Source of the DNA: an uncultured Collinsella sp.
Lineage (GTDB): Bacteria > Actinomycetota > Coriobacteriia > Coriobacteriales > Coriobacteriaceae
DNA length: 64,000 nt
Direction of reading: 5' to 3'
NCBI GenBank assembly: GCA_902470695.1
Contig: CABRHH010000012.1
Span: 1 to 64,000, forward strand
The notes under the pieces are model-generated. The model did not search any database and was not told the origin of the DNA. It worked only from the letters and a program-made list of their open reading frames with translations. This document shows, in pieces, positions 34,544-43,516 of this stretch. How positions within the stretch are numbered: position 1 is the first letter of the stretch; every line of letters begins with the position of its first letter. The position numbers and the translations under genes are program-made.

Positions 34544-35971
34544 ATGGATTGTGAAGTTGAGACCCGCATCGATGCGTACGTCGATGAGGTGTGGGAGGAC
34601 GTGGTTGCCGATATCGCGGCGCTGGTGTCGCACCCGTCGGTGGCCGACGCAGCCGCGGCGCGCCCGGGCGCCCCGTTCGGCGCTCCGGTGCGCGATGCGC
34701 TCGACTGCGCGCTGGGCATCGCCGCCAAGCTGGGCTACGAGGTGAGCGACGACGAGGGCTACGTGGGCATCGCCGACATCCCCGGCGAGCACTCCGAGCA
34801 GGTGGCCACGATCGCCCACGTGGACGTGGTGCCGGCCGGTCCCGGGTGGGCGAGCGACCCGTTTGCCATGGAGCGCCGTGAGGGCTGGCTGCTCGGCCGC
34901 GGCGTGATCGACGACAAGGGGCCCGCGGTGCTGTCGCTCTATGCCGGCGCCTTTCTGCTGCGCGCTGGCGTACGCCCGCGCTATACCTTCCGGGCGCTTC
35001 TGGGGTGCGACGAGGAGGTGGGGATGAGCGATGTCCACCACTACCGTGCGCACCACGACGACCCGGCATTCCTGTTCACCCCCGACGCCGAGTTCCCGGT
35101 CTGCAACGCCGAGAAGGGCTGCTTCGAGGGGACGTTCGCGAGCGCGCCGATCGTGGGCGGCGCCATTCGCAGCTGGAGCGGCGCCGAGGCCGGCAACGCC
35201 ATTCCGAGCGAATCGGTGGCGGAGCTTGGAATCGCCGCCGAGCAGTTGCCGGCGCCCCAGGTGCATGCGGATCGTCTGCACATCGAGGCGACTGCCGATG
35301 GCGGCAGCCGTATCGTGGCGCATGGCATCGGCGGCCACGCGTCGCTGCCCGCCGGCGCCATCAACGCCGTGGGGCTTGTCGTCACATACCTGCGCGAGGT
35401 GGCGGCTGCGATGCCCGAGTGTTTCTGCGCCGCCGAGCGCGATGCGCTCGAAATGCTGGCGGTCGTGCATGCCGACACGGCTGGCGAGCGCTTGGGCATC
35501 GCCAGCGAAAACGAGGCGTTCGGTGCGCTTACCTGCAATGCGGGCGTGATCGCGGTGGCAGACGGCCGTCTGGAGCAAACGATCGACGTGCGCTTCCCGG
35601 ACAGCACGACGGTCGGTGCGCTGACGCTTGCCTGCCAGGCGTGCGCGGAGCGCTTCGGCGGCACGTTCGAGCCGGGCCGCACCAAGCAGCCGTTCTCGAC
35701 GCCGGCCGATAGCCCGGCGGTCCAGGCCCTGCTCGACACCTACCGTGAGGTGACCGGGCGCGAGGCGGCACCGTTCTCGATGGGCGGGGGCACCTATGCG
35801 CGCAACTTCGCCCGAGCGGTGTCGTTCGGCCCGGAGGGCAACAGCCTGGATCTGCCCGCCTGGGCCGGTGCCATGCACGGCCCGAACGAGGCGGCAAACG
35901 AGGCCCAGCTCAAAGAGGCGCTCAAGATCTACATCCTGGCGATTCTGCGCCTGATGGAGCTGGAGCTGTAA
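34544..35971 (+). CDS. M20 family metallopeptidase, PepV-like dipeptidase
   Basis: A 475-residue M20A peptidase. The metal ligands and catalytic Asp are in AHVDVVPAGP and GRGVIDDKGP, and the Glu pair is in LLGCDEEVGMSD. A dimerisation/lid domain and the C-terminal histidine region (WAGAMHGPNEA) follow. Size and the large lid match PepV-type beta-Ala-Xaa dipeptidases. GAGGAGG precedes ATG 34544. It stands alone downstream of the kup-HAD pair. Confidence 0.92.
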   Translation: MDCEVETRIDAYVDEVWEDVVADIAALVSHPSVADAAAARPGAPFGAPVRDALDCALGIAAKLGYEVSDDEGYVGIADIPGEHSEQVATIAHVDVVPAGPGWASDPFAMERREGWLLGRGVIDDKGPAVLSLYAGAFLLRAGVRPRYTFRALLGCDEEVGMSDVHHYRAHHDDPAFLFTPDAEFPVCNAEKGCFEGTFASAPIVGGAIRSWSGAEAGNAIPSESVAELGIAAEQLPAPQVHADRLHIEATADGGSRIVAHGIGGHASLPAGAINAVGLVVTYLREVAAAMPECFCAAERDALEMLAVVHADTAGERLGIASENEAFGALTCNAGVIAVADGRLEQTIDVRFPDSTTVGALTLACQACAERFGGTFEPGRTKQPFSTPADSPAVQALLDTYREVTGREAAPFSMGGGTYARNFARAVSFGPEGNSLDLPAWAGAMHGPNEAANEAQLKEALKIYILAILRLMELEL

Positions 35972-35982
35972 GACACCTGTAC

Positions 35983-36022
35983 ATGCGCGCCGCGGCCCTC
36001 CATACGGAGGTGCGGCGCGCAT
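35983..36022. terminator. 11-bp GC hairpin after the dipeptidase gene
   Basis: ATGCGCGCCGC (35983-35993) and GCGGCGCGCAT (36012-36022) pair perfectly, with an inner CCTCC/GGAGG stem. There is no T-tract. It is located 11 bases past the stop codon. Confidence 0.6.
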
Positions 36023-36047
36023 CGTCCGATGAAAGGGGACATGCAGT

Positions 36048-36209
36048 ATGGCAGGACAGGCTTCCTGGATGGAGCAGCTGCTCTGGTTCGCGGTCATCGC
36101 CGTCTCGATGCTGTTCGGCGCATGGCTCTACCGACGTCGTACCGGCTCGCGCACCCCGCCCCCGGCGTCTCGCCGCTCCCGTGCGCACCGCCCGCGCAAG
36201 AAGCGGTAG
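36048..36209 (+). CDS. Small single-pass membrane protein
   Basis: A 53-residue frame: a short N-terminus (MAGQASWMEQ), one hydrophobic helix (LLWFAVIAVSMLFGAWLY) and an Arg/Lys/Pro-rich tail ending RPRKKR. The positive tail predicts N-out, C-in topology. GAAAGGGG lies nine bases upstream of ATG 36048. I do not recognise a family, and coding status rests on the ribosome site and the clean helix/basic-tail pattern. Confidence 0.5.
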   Translation: MAGQASWMEQLLWFAVIAVSMLFGAWLYRRRTGSRTPPPASRRSRAHRPRKKR

Positions 36210-36407
36210 GCGGCTGGATGCCTCGGTGGCTGTGGGCGCGCTCGCTTGTTGGCGCTTGCCAAACGAGGCGGCCGCTTTTCGATGGACGATGCTTCTCATC
36301 GAAAGCAGGATGTTCGGTCCGTAGGGCCAAGCTGGACAAGCGCTTTGAGAAGCGACAGAATCTGTGATTAAATCTGGTTGTTGCTCAAACGGAGAATGGG
36401 TTTTTGT

Positions 36408-36932
36408 ATGGGTATTGATGATATGCAGGGTAACGTCTCCCTTGAGCGCCTTAAGAAAACGAGCGGGCGAGTATGTAGCCTGTGCAGAGTTCTTCTCATC
36501 GCATATACAAGCATCGCTGCCATCGTTCTCGCTTTCTTGGTATACGGTGTCGGCCTGGGTGCCTCTCGCCCCATGCAGCTGCTCGCGATTCTGGGACAGG
36601 TTTTTCCGCTTATGCTGACGTGGGCAATAGGCGCGATGCTGTTTATCGTCTTCATGCACATGTTTGCCGACATCTCACGTGGGAAGTCTCCTTTTGTGAA
36701 AGAGCAGGCATCTAGGTTCAGGGCGGTTGGATGTCTGCTGATCGTGAAGCTGCTGGTCGAGATTGCCGTATCGATGCTGCCGGCTATAGCAGCTCGGCTC
36801 AATGGGGTCTCTGTTGGCGTAGATGTGAGCATCGACCTATTTTCTCTGCTCTGGGTGGGTGTTTCGTTCGCCCTGTCATTAGTGTTCAAGTACGGAACCG
36901 AGTTGCAGGAACTGTCTGACGGCACCTTTTAG
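36408..36932 (+). CDS. DUF2975-family membrane protein
   Basis: A 174-residue protein with four membrane segments (near residues 20-45, 55-80, 100-125 and 140-165) and the DUF2975 feature MFADISRGKSPFVKEQASRF between the second and third. Such proteins are regularly paired with a small Cro/C1 HTH protein, as here (eight-base gap). The function is unknown and is probably a membrane partner of the regulator. The start is uncertain (36378, 36396 and 36408 possible, none with a strong ribosome site). Base composition is less GC-rich than the surroundings. Confidence 0.82.
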   Translation: MGIDDMQGNVSLERLKKTSGRVCSLCRVLLIAYTSIAAIVLAFLVYGVGLGASRPMQLLAILGQVFPLMLTWAIGAMLFIVFMHMFADISRGKSPFVKEQASRFRAVGCLLIVKLLVEIAVSMLPAIAARLNGVSVGVDVSIDLFSLLWVGVSFALSLVFKYGTELQELSDGTF

Positions 36933-36940
36933 GATGAAGC

Positions 36941-37210
36941 ATGGCGATAGTTTTTAACCTCGATAAGCTCCTCGCTTCGAAAAAGATGCAATCAATAGAT
37001 CTTGCCGAGCGGCTGGGATACACGGCTCAGACTATTTCAAAACTCAAAAACGGTAAGGTGAAGGCCTTGCGGATTGAGACGCTCAATAGTCTATGTGAAG
37101 CGTTTGATTGTCAGCCGGGGGACATCCTTGAGTACATGTCTGACGACGAGGCGCGCGAGAGATTCGGGGATGCTTTTGTAGAGGGATACAAATCGTTTTA
37201 CTGCCAATAG
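36941..37210 (+). CDS. YozG-like Cro/C1 family HTH regulator
   Basis: An 89-residue XRE-type protein. The helix-turn-helix is IDLAERLGYTAQTISKLKNG, followed by the conserved ALRIETLNSLCEAFDCQPGDILEY of the YozG group, with a short C-terminal extension. It is coupled to the DUF2975 gene and probably controls that pair. AGGATGAAG precedes ATG. Confidence 0.9.
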   Translation: MAIVFNLDKLLASKKMQSIDLAERLGYTAQTISKLKNGKVKALRIETLNSLCEAFDCQPGDILEYMSDDEARERFGDAFVEGYKSFYCQ

Positions 37211-37408
37211 CTCGCAGATAGGGTGCAATATCCCGCCTGGTTTACGGTTTGAGGGGATGGGTGTCGCGTGTGGCGTGGGGCCTGGGGTGATGCTTCTGTC
37301 GCTATGCTCGCAATGCCCATTCGATGGGTCTTTTCAACCTCACCTTATGTATGCTATTAAAATAAGGTACCTAATAATTAAACAAATCATTTAAGTAATA
37401 CAGCAGTA
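37211..37408. other. AT-rich spacer
   Basis: No gene is supported. From about 37330 the sequence becomes strongly AT-rich (AATTAAACAAATCATTTAAG), the lowest GC in the window, leading into the promoter at 37409. This marks the centre of a compositional island. Confidence 0.5.
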
Positions 37409-37437
37409 TTGACAATAAATTTTCTGATACATACTAT
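37409..37437 (+). promoter_or_regulatory. Near-consensus promoter of the MacB-like ABC operon
   Basis: TTGACA (37409-37414), 17 bases, TACTAT (37432-37437). It is the best promoter match in the window. Transcription would begin near 37444, about 110 nt before the ATPase start. Confidence 0.82.
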
Positions 37438-37555
37438 TCCAAGAAGTGGGGTGGAAGAGCCTGCGCTATCGGGTTTCTAAGCTGAGTCCGTTGATGGATT
37501 GGACGGCGCTCACTTTAGAGCGATTGATGGTTGGATTCAGTACGTCAGGAGATAT

Positions 37556-38290
37556 ATGGGGATGGTAGTTACTGCCCACGATGTGAAGAAGTCGTTTCAG
37601 GGCGGCACTCGCGCGAAGGGTAAGCGCGTGGAGGTTCTCAAAGGAGCGAGCCTTCAAGTGTCGTTGGGGGAAATGGTCAGTATTGTTGGCCCTAGTGGTT
37701 CGGGTAAATCGACGCTGTTGTATTGTCTTGGCGGTTTGGAGGCCCCTGACAGCGGTTCAATCGAGTTAATGGGAAGCCAGATTGCCAACGAGAGCTTCTC
37801 GCACCTGGCCGCGATGCGTTCAAAGCATGTGGGCTTTATCTTTCAATCGTATAACCTCATTCCATACTTATGTGTTGAGGAGAACGTTGCGTTGTCAGCG
37901 CATCTTGCTGGCACGTCACGCTCGAAAAGGGAAGTGCGCGAGCTTCTTAAAGGCTTGGGTTTGTCGGGAAAGGAAAAGGAGAAGCCTGGGAATCTATCGG
38001 GTGGCGAGCGGCAGCGTGTGGCCATCGCTCGTGCCCTTGCAACGAACGCCGAAGTCATTTTTGCTGACGAACCAACGGGCGCCTTGGATTCGGAGAACTC
38101 GAGGCGCGTTCTACACTTATTGAGAAGCATTGCAAATGGTGACGAGCGCTCAGTGGTGCTGGTGACGCATGATTTGGATGCCGCCGCTTTTGCCGACCGT
38201 GTGCTGGTTATGCGGGACGGAGTCATCAGGGAAGATCTTGGTAAAACGACGCCCAGCGTGATTCTCGCGGCAATGGGGGCATCGGCATGA
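37556..38290 (+). CDS. MacB/LolD-type ABC transporter ATP-binding protein
   Basis: A 244-residue ATPase: Walker A GPSGSGKST, Q-loop FQSYNLIP, signature LSGGERQR, Walker B VIFADEPTGALD and H-loop THDLD. The ADEPTGALD form is typical of FtsX-partner ATPases of the BceA/MacB class, which handle antimicrobial peptides, lipoproteins or signals. The start is ATG 37556 (AGGAG four bases away) or 37562. It overlaps the permease gene by ATGA. Confidence 0.9.
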   Translation: MGMVVTAHDVKKSFQGGTRAKGKRVEVLKGASLQVSLGEMVSIVGPSGSGKSTLLYCLGGLEAPDSGSIELMGSQIANESFSHLAAMRSKHVGFIFQSYNLIPYLCVEENVALSAHLAGTSRSKREVRELLKGLGLSGKEKEKPGNLSGGERQRVAIARALATNAEVIFADEPTGALDSENSRRVLHLLRSIANGDERSVVLVTHDLDAAAFADRVLVMRDGVIREDLGKTTPSVILAAMGASA

Positions 38291-39615
38291 TTCGACTGTT
38301 GCTTGCTGATCTGAAAAACAATTGGATAGTTTGGTCCGGATTGCTGGTCATGGCGCTTGTATGCGGTTATCTTGGCGGCTGGGGCGTATCAATTGAGGCG
38401 ACAGCGGTCCACTATACAGGCTTGCAGAGCTTCGGGTACATCAACCTGTTCCTATCATCGGTTGCGGCGATTACGATACTGATTCCGCTGTCACAGCAGC
38501 TGGTTGCAATCTTGTCTCGATATTATGCTTTGTGGCAGTTGGCTGGAGTCAGGCCAGCTCTGGTCAAATCGGCGATTCTGTTGCAGCTGTTCGTCGTTGC
38601 AGCTGTTGGCGCCTGCTTGGGTACGTTTTTCGAGATGCAGAGTTACGCACTGCTGTTTCCTTGGATTTTTAGCTCGTATGATCTGCCGCGCAACATCGTG
38701 CTGAGTCTCGGGGCTTCTTTCATGCCTGCCGTTTGGATCGGTGTCGGGGCGGTGTTCGTACTGGGCGGATATAGAGGGGCGCGCGCTGCGGGGAGGATTT
38801 CTCCGATTGAGATTCTTCGTGAATCGGAATCGGTTGTAACTCCGATCTCTCCTATGCGACTCCTTATTTGCGTTGTGCTGGCAATTGGTGTCGCACTGTT
38901 CTTTGGAAGCCTTTCATCGCCCTTGAGAGACGGCGAGTTCGATCAAACGGCGTTTGCGCCCATACTGATCGTGGCCCTCTTTGCGGCATGTGCGCCTTGG
39001 CTGCTGTCGGCCATGATGCAGGTGTGGAGAGGCGTATCGACGATGCGGTTTTTGCCAAGCTTTATGGGGGCTCGCAGTGCCCTGCACCAAGTGGAAACAG
39101 CGCATGCTGTTGAGGTTCCGATAATGGTGGGATATGGCTTGCTTGTTGGATTCAATGCGATGTTCGATACGCTCGGCGTTTATGCGGATAGCATCGGATT
39201 ATCGGGGCTTAACACTTCGCTTGACTGGACGGGCACGATAGTTCTGTTCGGTGGCCCCGTGTTTCTGAGCTGCGTTGGTGCATCGATCGGATGCTTGTTG
39301 TCCTTTGGTCGTCGCAGACAAGACGCTATGCTCTGCGTCTCGCTCGGCATGTCGAAAAAGGATGTACTCCTGTCCGCTGTATGCGAGGCCACTTTGCATG
39401 TTTTGTCGGCAACAATTGTCGGCATGGCTGCTGCCTGCTTGGTCAATGCTCTGGTTGCTGGCGCTGCAGGAATAATGCCGGTGTTTGGGTTAACGTATGT
39501 GAGCGGGTTGATACTGCCGGCGTTCAGCTTTGTTCTTGTGCTTATTGCGATTGTGGTGCCGACGTATTCTGGCTTGCGCTGCCACAGGCGAGGAGAGCTT
39601 GAGTTTGCCGATTAG
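38287..39615 (+). CDS. FtsX-like ABC transporter permease
   Basis: A 442-residue permease with an N-terminal membrane helix, then two FtsX-type four-helix groupings (about residues 45-180 and 255-435). GRISPIEILRES is the typical cytoplasmic RxxPxxxLR coupling motif. It has no large extracellular BceB domain, so it is nearer to simple FtsX/MacB-like half-transporters. It forms an operon with the ATPase and lies within the lower-GC island, suggesting acquisition by transfer. The substrate is unknown, possibly peptide defence. Confidence 0.85.
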   Translation: MIRLLLADLKNNWIVWSGLLVMALVCGYLGGWGVSIEATAVHYTGLQSFGYINLFLSSVAAITILIPLSQQLVAILSRYYALWQLAGVRPALVKSAILLQLFVVAAVGACLGTFFEMQSYALLFPWIFSSYDLPRNIVLSLGASFMPAVWIGVGAVFVLGGYRGARAAGRISPIEILRESESVVTPISPMRLLICVVLAIGVALFFGSLSSPLRDGEFDQTAFAPILIVALFAACAPWLLSAMMQVWRGVSTMRFLPSFMGARSALHQVETAHAVEVPIMVGYGLLVGFNAMFDTLGVYADSIGLSGLNTSLDWTGTIVLFGGPVFLSCVGASIGCLLSFGRRRQDAMLCVSLGMSKKDVLLSAVCEATLHVLSATIVGMAAACLVNALVAGAAGIMPVFGLTYVSGLILPAFSFVLVLIAIVVPTYSGLRCHRRGELEFAD

Positions 39616-39744
39616 GCGTCGAGGGAGGCATGGTTCCCCATCTGAACGCGCTTGCGCCCGACTGTGGCGCAGGCGCGTTCGTCATCTGGCTGCAAGGTGG
39701 CCGGAACGTTTGTAAGCTGCGCGTAAGCATGCCGCCAGCCTGCG

Positions 39745-39772
39745 GTAATGATTCATCAATGTGCCGTAATGA
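39745..39772 (+). promoter_or_regulatory. Direct repeat upstream of pstS
   Basis: GTAATGA occurs at 39745-39751 and 39766-39772, 21 bases (two helical turns) apart, within CGGTAATGATTC and CCGTAATGAACG. Tandem repeats at such spacing are common for OmpR/PhoB-type regulators. It lies about 130 bases before pstS. The remainder of 39616-39899 shows no gene. Confidence 0.4.
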
Positions 39773-39899
39773 ACGCCGAGCGTGCCTGCGGTGGCGCACC
39801 GGCGCGCGGTAAGGTGCTGAATCGAAAGGCGGGTGGGCCGTATGGGCTCGCGAAGATCCGCCGCGCGCTCAGGTGCGCACCGTTCTTGAAGGGAGAACC

Positions 39900-40835
39900 A
39901 TGCTTGATCGTTCCTGCTCTCGTCGCCAGTTCCTCGGTTTTGCGGGCGGCCTGGCTGCTATCGCCGGTCTCGGCCTGACCGCATGCGGCGGCACCCCTGC
40001 ATCCACCGGCTCCGCGGGCTCCGGCTCCGCTGCCGCAGGCGTCACCGGCGAGGTCACCTACGACGGCGCCTCTTCGTTCCAGGCGCTTGTCGAGGCCGCT
40101 GCCGAGAAGTTCATGGACGAGAACCCCGACGTGACCATTTCCGGCTCCGGCAACGGCTCCGGCACCGGTCTTACCGCCGTTGCCGCCGGCACCGTGACCA
40201 TCGGCAACTCCGACGTGTTCGCCGAGACCAAGCTCGAGGCCGATCAGGCCGCCGACCTGGTTGACCACGAGGTCGCCGTGGTGGGCATGGGCCCGGTTGT
40301 GTCCAAGAACGTGAAGGTCGACGACCTGTCCCTGGAGCAGCTGCGCGGCATCTTCTCTGGCACCATCACCAACTGGAGCGAGGTGGGCGGCGACGACGCC
40401 GAGATCGTCGTCTTCAACCGCAAGTCCGGCTCCGGCACCCGCGCCACCTTCGAGGCCGCGGTCTTCGGCGACGAGGTCCCGAGCTTCAACGCCGCCGCCG
40501 AGCTCGATAAGTCCGGCGACGTGCAGACCAACATGGGCTCCACCGACAACGCCATCTCCTACCTCGACTTCTCCCACTTCGACGATTCCAAGTTCAACGC
40601 CATCAAGGTGGGCGGCGTGGAGCCCAAGAGCGAGAACGTCTTCGACAACACGTTCCCCATCTGGGCGACCGAGCACATGTACTGCAAGAAGGACGCCGAT
40701 GATGCCACCAAGGCGTTCCTCGAGTTCATGCTGTCCGACGATGTCCAGGGCAAGCTCGTTGAGGAGCAGGGCTTCATCCCCGTGTCCGAGATGAAGGTCT
40801 CCAAGGACGCCGCGGGCAAGGTCACCGAGAAGTAA
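39900..40835 (+). CDS. pstS: Phosphate ABC transporter substrate-binding protein
   Basis: A 311-residue PstS. It has a twin-arginine motif (SRRQFLGF), a hydrophobic region and a lipobox LTAC with Cys29, so it is a Tat-exported lipoprotein. Phosphate-site residues are in DGASSF and RKSGSGTRATF. GAAGGGAGAA precedes ATG 39900. It is the first gene of pstSCAB, giving high-affinity phosphate uptake. The short mature length (about 280) is that of the PstS family found in Firmicutes and actinobacteria. Confidence 0.95.
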   Translation: MLDRSCSRRQFLGFAGGLAAIAGLGLTACGGTPASTGSAGSGSAAAGVTGEVTYDGASSFQALVEAAAEKFMDENPDVTISGSGNGSGTGLTAVAAGTVTIGNSDVFAETKLEADQAADLVDHEVAVVGMGPVVSKNVKVDDLSLEQLRGIFSGTITNWSEVGGDDAEIVVFNRKSGSGTRATFEAAVFGDEVPSFNAAAELDKSGDVQTNMGSTDNAISYLDFSHFDDSKFNAIKVGGVEPKSENVFDNTFPIWATEHMYCKKDADDATKAFLEFMLSDDVQGKLVEEQGFIPVSEMKVSKDAAGKVTEK

Positions 40836-40870
40836 CAGATCTGCCTACAGAGTTTTTCGGAAGGGGCGCT

Positions 40871-41779
40871 ATGGCTAAGCAGCTGCCCAAGCGCCGTCTG
40901 GAACACATCGGCATGGGTGTCACGGGTGCGTGTGTCGCGCTCGTGACACTCGTCGTGCTGGCCTTGATTATCATGGTCGCGCACAAGGGCCTGTCGACGT
41001 TTTTCGCGGACGGTGTGAGCATCGGCGAGTTTTTCGCGGGGACGACCTGGAACCTGGCGGCAACCGACGCCGCCGGCATGCCGCAAACCGGCGCGTTGCC
41101 GCTGATCGTCACCTCGTTCGCCGTCACCATCATCTCCACGCTGCTGGCGCTGCCGGTGGCGATCGGCTCGGCGATCTTCGCCGTGGAGATTCAGCCGACG
41201 TTCGGCCGCCGCGTGTTCCAGCCGCTGATCGAGCTTCTGGTGGGCATTCCCTCGGTGGTGTTCGGTCTGATCGGCTTCCATGTGATCGTGGGCGCCATGA
41301 AGGCGATCTTCGGCGTGCCCACGGGCCTGGGGATCCTGCCGGGCTCCATCGTGCTGGCCGTCATGATCCTGCCCACGGTCACCACCCTGTCCATCGACGC
41401 GTTGCGCGCGGTGCCCGACAGCTACCGGCAGGGGTCGCTCGCGCTCGGCTACACGCGTTGGCAGACCATCTGGCACGTGGTGCTCAAAAGCGCGCTGCCC
41501 TCGCTCATGACGGCGGTCATCCTCGGCATGACCCGTGCGTTCGGTGAGACGCTCGCGGTGCGCATGGTGATCGGCGGCATCGAGGCCATGCCCGCCGGGC
41601 TGCTGGCGCCCGCCTCCACCATCACCACCACGCTCACCACGAGCATGGCGGTGTATGCGGACGGCTCGATCCAGAACGACGCGCTGTGGTCGCTGGGCCT
41701 GCTGCTCATGGGCATGTCGCTCGTGTTCATCCTGATCATCCATCTCATCGGTCGGAAGGGAGCGCACGCCCGTGGCTGA
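40871..41779 (+). CDS. pstC: Phosphate ABC transporter permease PstC
   Basis: A 302-residue permease with six membrane segments. The EAA loop is GSLALGYTRWQTIWHVVLKSALP, and the family segments LLVGIPSVVFGLIGF and LTTSMAVYA are present. GGAAGGGG precedes ATG. The stop overlaps the pstA GTG start by eight bases, indicating coupled translation. Confidence 0.95.
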   Translation: MAKQLPKRRLEHIGMGVTGACVALVTLVVLALIIMVAHKGLSTFFADGVSIGEFFAGTTWNLAATDAAGMPQTGALPLIVTSFAVTIISTLLALPVAIGSAIFAVEIQPTFGRRVFQPLIELLVGIPSVVFGLIGFHVIVGAMKAIFGVPTGLGILPGSIVLAVMILPTVTTLSIDALRAVPDSYRQGSLALGYTRWQTIWHVVLKSALPSLMTAVILGMTRAFGETLAVRMVIGGIEAMPAGLLAPASTITTTLTTSMAVYADGSIQNDALWSLGLLLMGMSLVFILIIHLIGRKGAHARG

Positions 41780-42746
41780 TACAACCTGCAACGCCGCCGC
41801 CCGTCCCGCAGCCGCCGCCCCCGCGACACCTGCCGAAGACGCGCGCCGCGCCTACATTGCCCGCGCCGCCCGAGCCGACAAGATCGCGACGGGTGTTTTG
41901 GGTGCCATCGTGGCCATCGTGATGGTCATGGTGGTCTCCATGGTGGCCTACATCCTCATCGAGGGCATCCAGACCCTGTTCTCGCCGGGCTTCCTCACCG
42001 AGCCGAGCCGCTCCAACGGCGCTGCCGGCGGCGTGGCCTACCAGCTGTTCGACTCGTTCTACCTGCTGTTCCTAACGCTTTTGATCTCGGTACCGGTGAG
42101 CCTGGGCGCGGCGGTGTTCCTCACCGAGTATGCGCCCGAGGGGCCGGCGGCGCGCATCGCCAGCACGGCGATCGAGACGCTGTCGTCTCTGCCCTCCATC
42201 GTGGTGGGCATGTTCGGCTTTCTGGTGTTCAGCGTGAGCTTCGGGTGGAAGTACTCGATCATCTCGGGCGCGGTGGCGCTCACCATGTTCAACATCCCCA
42301 TCCTGGTGCGCGTCATTCAGCAGGCGCTCACCGACGTTCCCCAGGACCAGCGCGACGCCTGCCTGGCCATGGGGCTCACCCGCTGGGAGGCCACGGTCCA
42401 CGTGCTCATCCCGGCGGCCATGCCCGCCATCGTGACCGGTGTGGTGCTCTCGGCCGGGCGCGTGTTCGGCGAGGCGGCGGCGCTGCTGTTCACCTCCGGC
42501 ATGTCCAGCCCGGTGCGCCTCAACTTCGCGACGCTCAACTTCGCGAGCCCCACCTGCGCATGGAACGTGTTCCGCCCCGGCGAGTCGCTGGCGGTGCATA
42601 TCTACAAGATCTACGGCGAGGGAAGCCCCGAGGCGCAGCAGATCGTATGGGGCACGGCGGCCCTGCTGATGATCTGCGTGCTGCTGTTCAACGTGGCCTC
42701 CCGTGTGGCCGGCAAGGCCCTGGCGAAAAGGATGACGGCGGAATGA
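41772..42746 (+). CDS. pstA: Phosphate ABC transporter permease PstA
   Basis: A 324-residue permease. An Ala/Pro-rich N-terminal stretch of about 35 residues precedes the first membrane segment. The family motifs SLPSIVVGMFGF and CLAMGLTRWEATVHVLIPAAMP (EAA loop) are intact. It starts with GTG inside the end of pstC, preceded by GGAAGGGA. It overlaps pstB by ATGA. Confidence 0.95.
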   Translation: MADTTCNAAARPAAAAPATPAEDARRAYIARAARADKIATGVLGAIVAIVMVMVVSMVAYILIEGIQTLFSPGFLTEPSRSNGAAGGVAYQLFDSFYLLFLTLLISVPVSLGAAVFLTEYAPEGPAARIASTAIETLSSLPSIVVGMFGFLVFSVSFGWKYSIISGAVALTMFNIPILVRVIQQALTDVPQDQRDACLAMGLTRWEATVHVLIPAAMPAIVTGVVLSAGRVFGEAAALLFTSGMSSPVRLNFATLNFASPTCAWNVFRPGESLAVHIYKIYGEGSPEAQQIVWGTAALLMICVLLFNVASRVAGKALAKRMTAE

Positions 42747-43516
42747 GTGAGCAGAAAGACGGGCAGACGGTCCTTGCTGCGCGCAACGTGAACGTCTACT
42801 ACGGCGACCATCACGCTCTGCACGATACGACGCTGGAGTTCCGCGCCGGCGAGATCTGCGCGCTCATCGGGCCGTCCGGCTGCGGCAAGTCGACGTTTCT
42901 GCGCAGCCTGAACCTCATGAATCGCGAGATCTCGGGCTGCCGGGTGGAGGGCGAGGTCCTCTTCGGCGGGCGCAACGTGAACACGCCGCGCGAGAACCTC
43001 TACGAGCTGCGCCGGTCCATCGGCATGGTGTTCCAGCAACCCAACCCTTTCCACAAGACCATCTACGACAACGTGGCCTTCGCTCCGCGCCGTCACGGTC
43101 TGCGTGACCGTGCGGCCCTCGACGAGCTGGTGGAGGAATCCCTGCGCGGCGCGGCGCTGTGGGACGAGGTGAAAGACAAGCTCAATCAGAGCGCGTTTTC
43201 CCTGTCGGGCGGCCAGCAGCAGCGCCTGTGCATCGCCCGCACGCTGGCCATGCATCCGGACGTGATCTTGTTCGATGAGCCCTGCTCGGCGCTCGACCCC
43301 ATCTCGACGCTGGCCATCGAGGAGCTCATGCACTCGGTGGTGCACGGGCGCGCGATCGTGATCGTGACGCACAACATGGAGCAGGCCTCGCGCGTGTCCG
43401 ACCATACGGCGTTCTTCTACATGGGCGATATGGTGGAGTACGGCGAGACGGACCAGATCTTCCAGCGCCCGAACGACAAGCGCCTGAACGACTACCTGAC
43501 GGGCATGTTCTCCTAG
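42743..43516 (+). CDS. pstB: Phosphate ABC transporter ATP-binding protein PstB
   Basis: A 257-residue ATPase with Walker A GPSGCGKST, Q-loop FQQPNPF, signature LSGGQQQR, Walker B VILFDEPCSALD and the PstB-specific FLRSLNLMN. It ends the operon. phoU, often the next gene, is not present in the following 590 bases, nor is a PhoR/PhoB pair anywhere in the window. Confidence 0.97.
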   Translation: MSEQKDGQTVLAARNVNVYYGDHHALHDTTLEFRAGEICALIGPSGCGKSTFLRSLNLMNREISGCRVEGEVLFGGRNVNTPRENLYELRRSIGMVFQQPNPFHKTIYDNVAFAPRRHGLRDRAALDELVEESLRGAALWDEVKDKLNQSAFSLSGGQQQRLCIARTLAMHPDVILFDEPCSALDPISTLAIEELMHSVVHGRAIVIVTHNMEQASRVSDHTAFFYMGDMVEYGETDQIFQRPNDKRLNDYLTGMFS

